A DNA stretch of 64,000 bases from assembly GCA_958496175.1 (NCBI GenBank), contig OY292278.1:33790001-33854000 (forward strand). Reading direction: 5' to 3'. The DNA comes from Sisyra terminalis. Its lineage: Eukaryota > Arthropoda > Insecta > Neuroptera > Sisyridae. Of the stretch, positions 61,967 through 64,000 are shown piece after piece (the first letter of the stretch is position 1; each line of letters opens with the position of its first letter). The translations under genes and the position numbers were made by a program. The notes beneath the pieces are model-generated. The model worked only from the letters and a program-made list of their open reading frames with translations. It was not told where the DNA came from and searched no databases.

Positions 61967-62353
61967 GTGTCCGACCGAAAATAGTTTTTTTGACCGAAAC
62001 CAGGGACCTGAAGCCAAACATTTTTTTGTAACGAAAATGATATGTAACCGTAGTACCAGACCTCTTACTACGAGCGCTGATGCCATTTTATCTTCCGTTG
62101 GTAGAGGAAACAAACCAATACAAAGTTGAAGAGTGAGAGCGAGATAAGAGCCACCGTTAGTTATAATAAAATTAATTTAATGTTATCTAGCTTTCAAGTT
62201 TAAATTTCGTATCGATTCGTTTCCCCAATCAACGGAATATAAAACGATACCAGCACTCGTAGTGAGAGGCCCGGTAAAACTATTTTTGATTCAAAAAAAT
62301 GGTTAACTTCGGGTTTTTGGTTTCGGCCGAAAAAACTAGTTTCGGTCGGACAC
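61967..62353. mobile_element. TCGG-family foldback MITE, complete copy, 387 bp
   Basis: The ends are GTGTCCGACCGAAA and its complement TTTCGGTCGGACAC, flanked by TA on each side (61965-61966, 62354-62355). Pairing continues inward: taGTTTTTTcGGCCGAAACC at the right end matches the left, and an inner pair (accagacctcttactacgagcgctg near 62054 with the region near 62245-62278) extends the hairpin to about 150 bp per arm. No ORF. Truncated relatives are at 11326, 48115 and 59248. The TA flanks suggest Tc1/mariner-type mobilisation, which is inference. Confidence 0.72.
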
Positions 62354-62359
62354 TAGCAA

Positions 62360-64000
62360 CTCACAACTAGCATCGGATAGAATTAAGTTTATCAGTAGTT
62401 TACAGATGTCTTTAGTAAAAATATGATATAATTTTTTAAACTACAATCCCTATACATGTTGATATTTTAATTTTAATTTTATATAATTAAGTATGCGTTT
62501 TGATAACAGGTAATAATATTTCGAGTGTAACGGTCATTTTATTATAAAATTTGAAATTTCGATTATTGATTAGATAGATTTTGACACCACTTTTCCAACT
62601 ATGAATCTAAACTATCCAGAAGCCCCCCCCCCACATACATTCAGAAAATTTCAACAGAATAGGTCTGGCAGATTAGGAGGGGTTCAATCATAAGCACTAG
62701 TATAGAAGTATTATATATACAAAAAGATATGCAATAAAATTTATTAAATAACTAACCAAAGCAATGTTTTTAGCTATCAACGTCTTAATATGTTCTTTTT
62801 GGCAGAAATTCTTGTTAAACATTTAATTTTCGAAAAAAATTTGTATACATAACTTAGCAATAAGTAGAACAACAAAAAATTGTTCGAAATACTTTAGTTA
62901 GTGAATTGTTCAGTGCCAAAAAATATTTATTGTTCACAAATAAACCCACAAACACCATGAATTGTATCATTAGATAAGTAATACTGAAAAGTATTTTGAA
63001 GATGTGGAAAACACTATTTTATTCGTCAAGAGCGAAGTTATGATGGGGACAAATGAATCGATCCCAGCGCTAAAAGTGGTTGAAATTTTGTAAAATTATG
63101 GTCTTGTTATAAATAAACACGTCAAATTTAAATATAAACATAGTTTATAATAGTTATTGTGTTTTTAATTGCAAAAATAAAGGCATAAATATGACATTTT
63201 CAACGCAACTTACATACGTCCCATTTTTATTGAGCATAATTTAATGTAGTCGTCAGATGTCGTTTTCATCGCGCGCGGAGCGAATAAGTATAAGCTTCAT
63301 TGATAATATTTAAAATACAAAGTGTTGTATTTATTTTATTTTAGTTTGGAAGATGTATATATAATTTTTTGAAAATTGGGAACAAAATTAAAACCAGCAA
63401 AAAAGGATCATCGATTTTTTATAAAATACCCATTTTTTTCAATTTCACTAAACAGCACAATCGTTTGTTTATCTTATGACCTAATTACAAAAAAATCCTC
63501 AAATTATTTTATTTTCGGTGGAGTTGATGAAAACGACATATTCAACTAAAGAAAAAAGAAACGAAAATGTAAATATTTTATTCTAAACCTACACGAAAAA
63601 CAGTAGAAAACATTCAGCAATATATTAGTGAAGGGATTATTTTGCGTTTTGTAAAGAAGAACTCATTTTAAATGTACGAAATTAAAATTACCACATCCCA
63701 AATAAATACTTTTCCGAGACTCTGTTTACCATTAACTTCTTCCTCTGAGATCAACAGAAACTGAATAAAAACAACTGTGCCGACAAAAGTTTGATTTCAA
63801 CGGACAAATTACTTTTGTGTGATAATCATTATCCTTCTCTTCATTATTATTAATAATATTCGAGAGACATTTATCAAGAGGAAATCACATTGAAAGCCGG
63901 ATAAATTCTATGAGCACATAGAAAGCGACAGTTTCCCAGCTTCTCGGGATTTTAGAAGAATGGACGAAAATTTCACAGACTTAGACAATAACTTTTTGAG
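62360..64000. other. Intergenic DNA with a possible LINE 3' end
   Basis: The part 62580-62700 (a run of 10 C at 62623-62632, then acatacattcagaaaatttcaacagaat and gattaggaggggttcaatc) resembles the non-coding 3' ends of insect CR1/RTE-type LINEs, where such phrases are common. I could not find coding sequence or a terminal microsatellite to confirm it. The remainder is featureless. Confidence 0.35.

Overview
The window looks like insect nuclear DNA, most plausibly from a beetle. By eye it is roughly 70% A+T. It has no operons, its one convincing gene has four introns of 52-57 bp, and most of the rest is decayed transposable elements. The beetle guess is inference: papain-family digestive proteases are typically expanded in beetles, and mariner, pogo-like, Jockey-like and hammerhead-bearing repeats are common in insects. 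No prokaryotic, organellar or CRISPR features were seen.

Only one intact gene can be supported: a secreted papain-family (C1A) cysteine protease at 27483-28703 (+), five exons, 333 residues, with the catalytic Gln, Cys, His and Asn all present. It has a plausible poly(A) signal about 70 bp past the stop. A second small ORF at 53630-53863 (-) is weakly supported.

Transposon content, left to right: a degraded hammerhead-like motif (3.6 kb); a MITE with 9-bp target duplications (6.4 kb); a perfect 40-bp-arm hairpin (8.1 kb); two related foldbacks carrying hammerhead ribozyme cores and a third separate core (9.1-10.8 kb); LINE tails (13.9, 22.5 and 25.7 kb); an RNase H-encoding LINE (17.0-18.8 kb) with a second copy of the 9-bp-TSD MITE inserted in it; a 120-bp-arm foldback with hammerhead-like cores in both arms (21 kb); four copies of a tRNA-derived SINE (23.7, 25.2, 53.1 and 55.0 kb); Jockey-like remnants (30.4 and 41.2 kb); two different mariner remnants (33.3 and 48.6 kb); a reverse transcriptase scrap (35.0 kb); three RNase H-type LINE tails (35.9, 36.8 and 50.3 kb); an LTR-like piece (36.4 kb); a 0.9-kb pogo-like DNA transposon with a transposase zinc-finger remnant (39.9-40.8 kb); a pair of long repeats with palindromic cores (45.5 and 50.7 kb); a repeat built of AGTAAC/GATAC words around a long AT microsatellite (54.4-55.0 kb); an isolated GC-rich island (56.5 kb); and a TCGG-rich foldback family with one complete and three partial copies (11.3, 48.1, 59.3 and 62.0 kb).

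The most interesting material is the set of hammerhead ribozyme cores embedded in foldback repeats. The best one, at 10701-10741, can be drawn with helix I, the CUGAUGA box, a weak helix II, the GAAA box, a minimal helix III and a GUC cleavage triplet, an arrangement known from Penelope-like elements. The LINE/MITE nesting at 17.7 kb is unusually clear: removing the MITE and one target copy restores the LINE reading frame. Everything called a pseudogene or fragment rests on hand translation and motif recognition, not on database searches.
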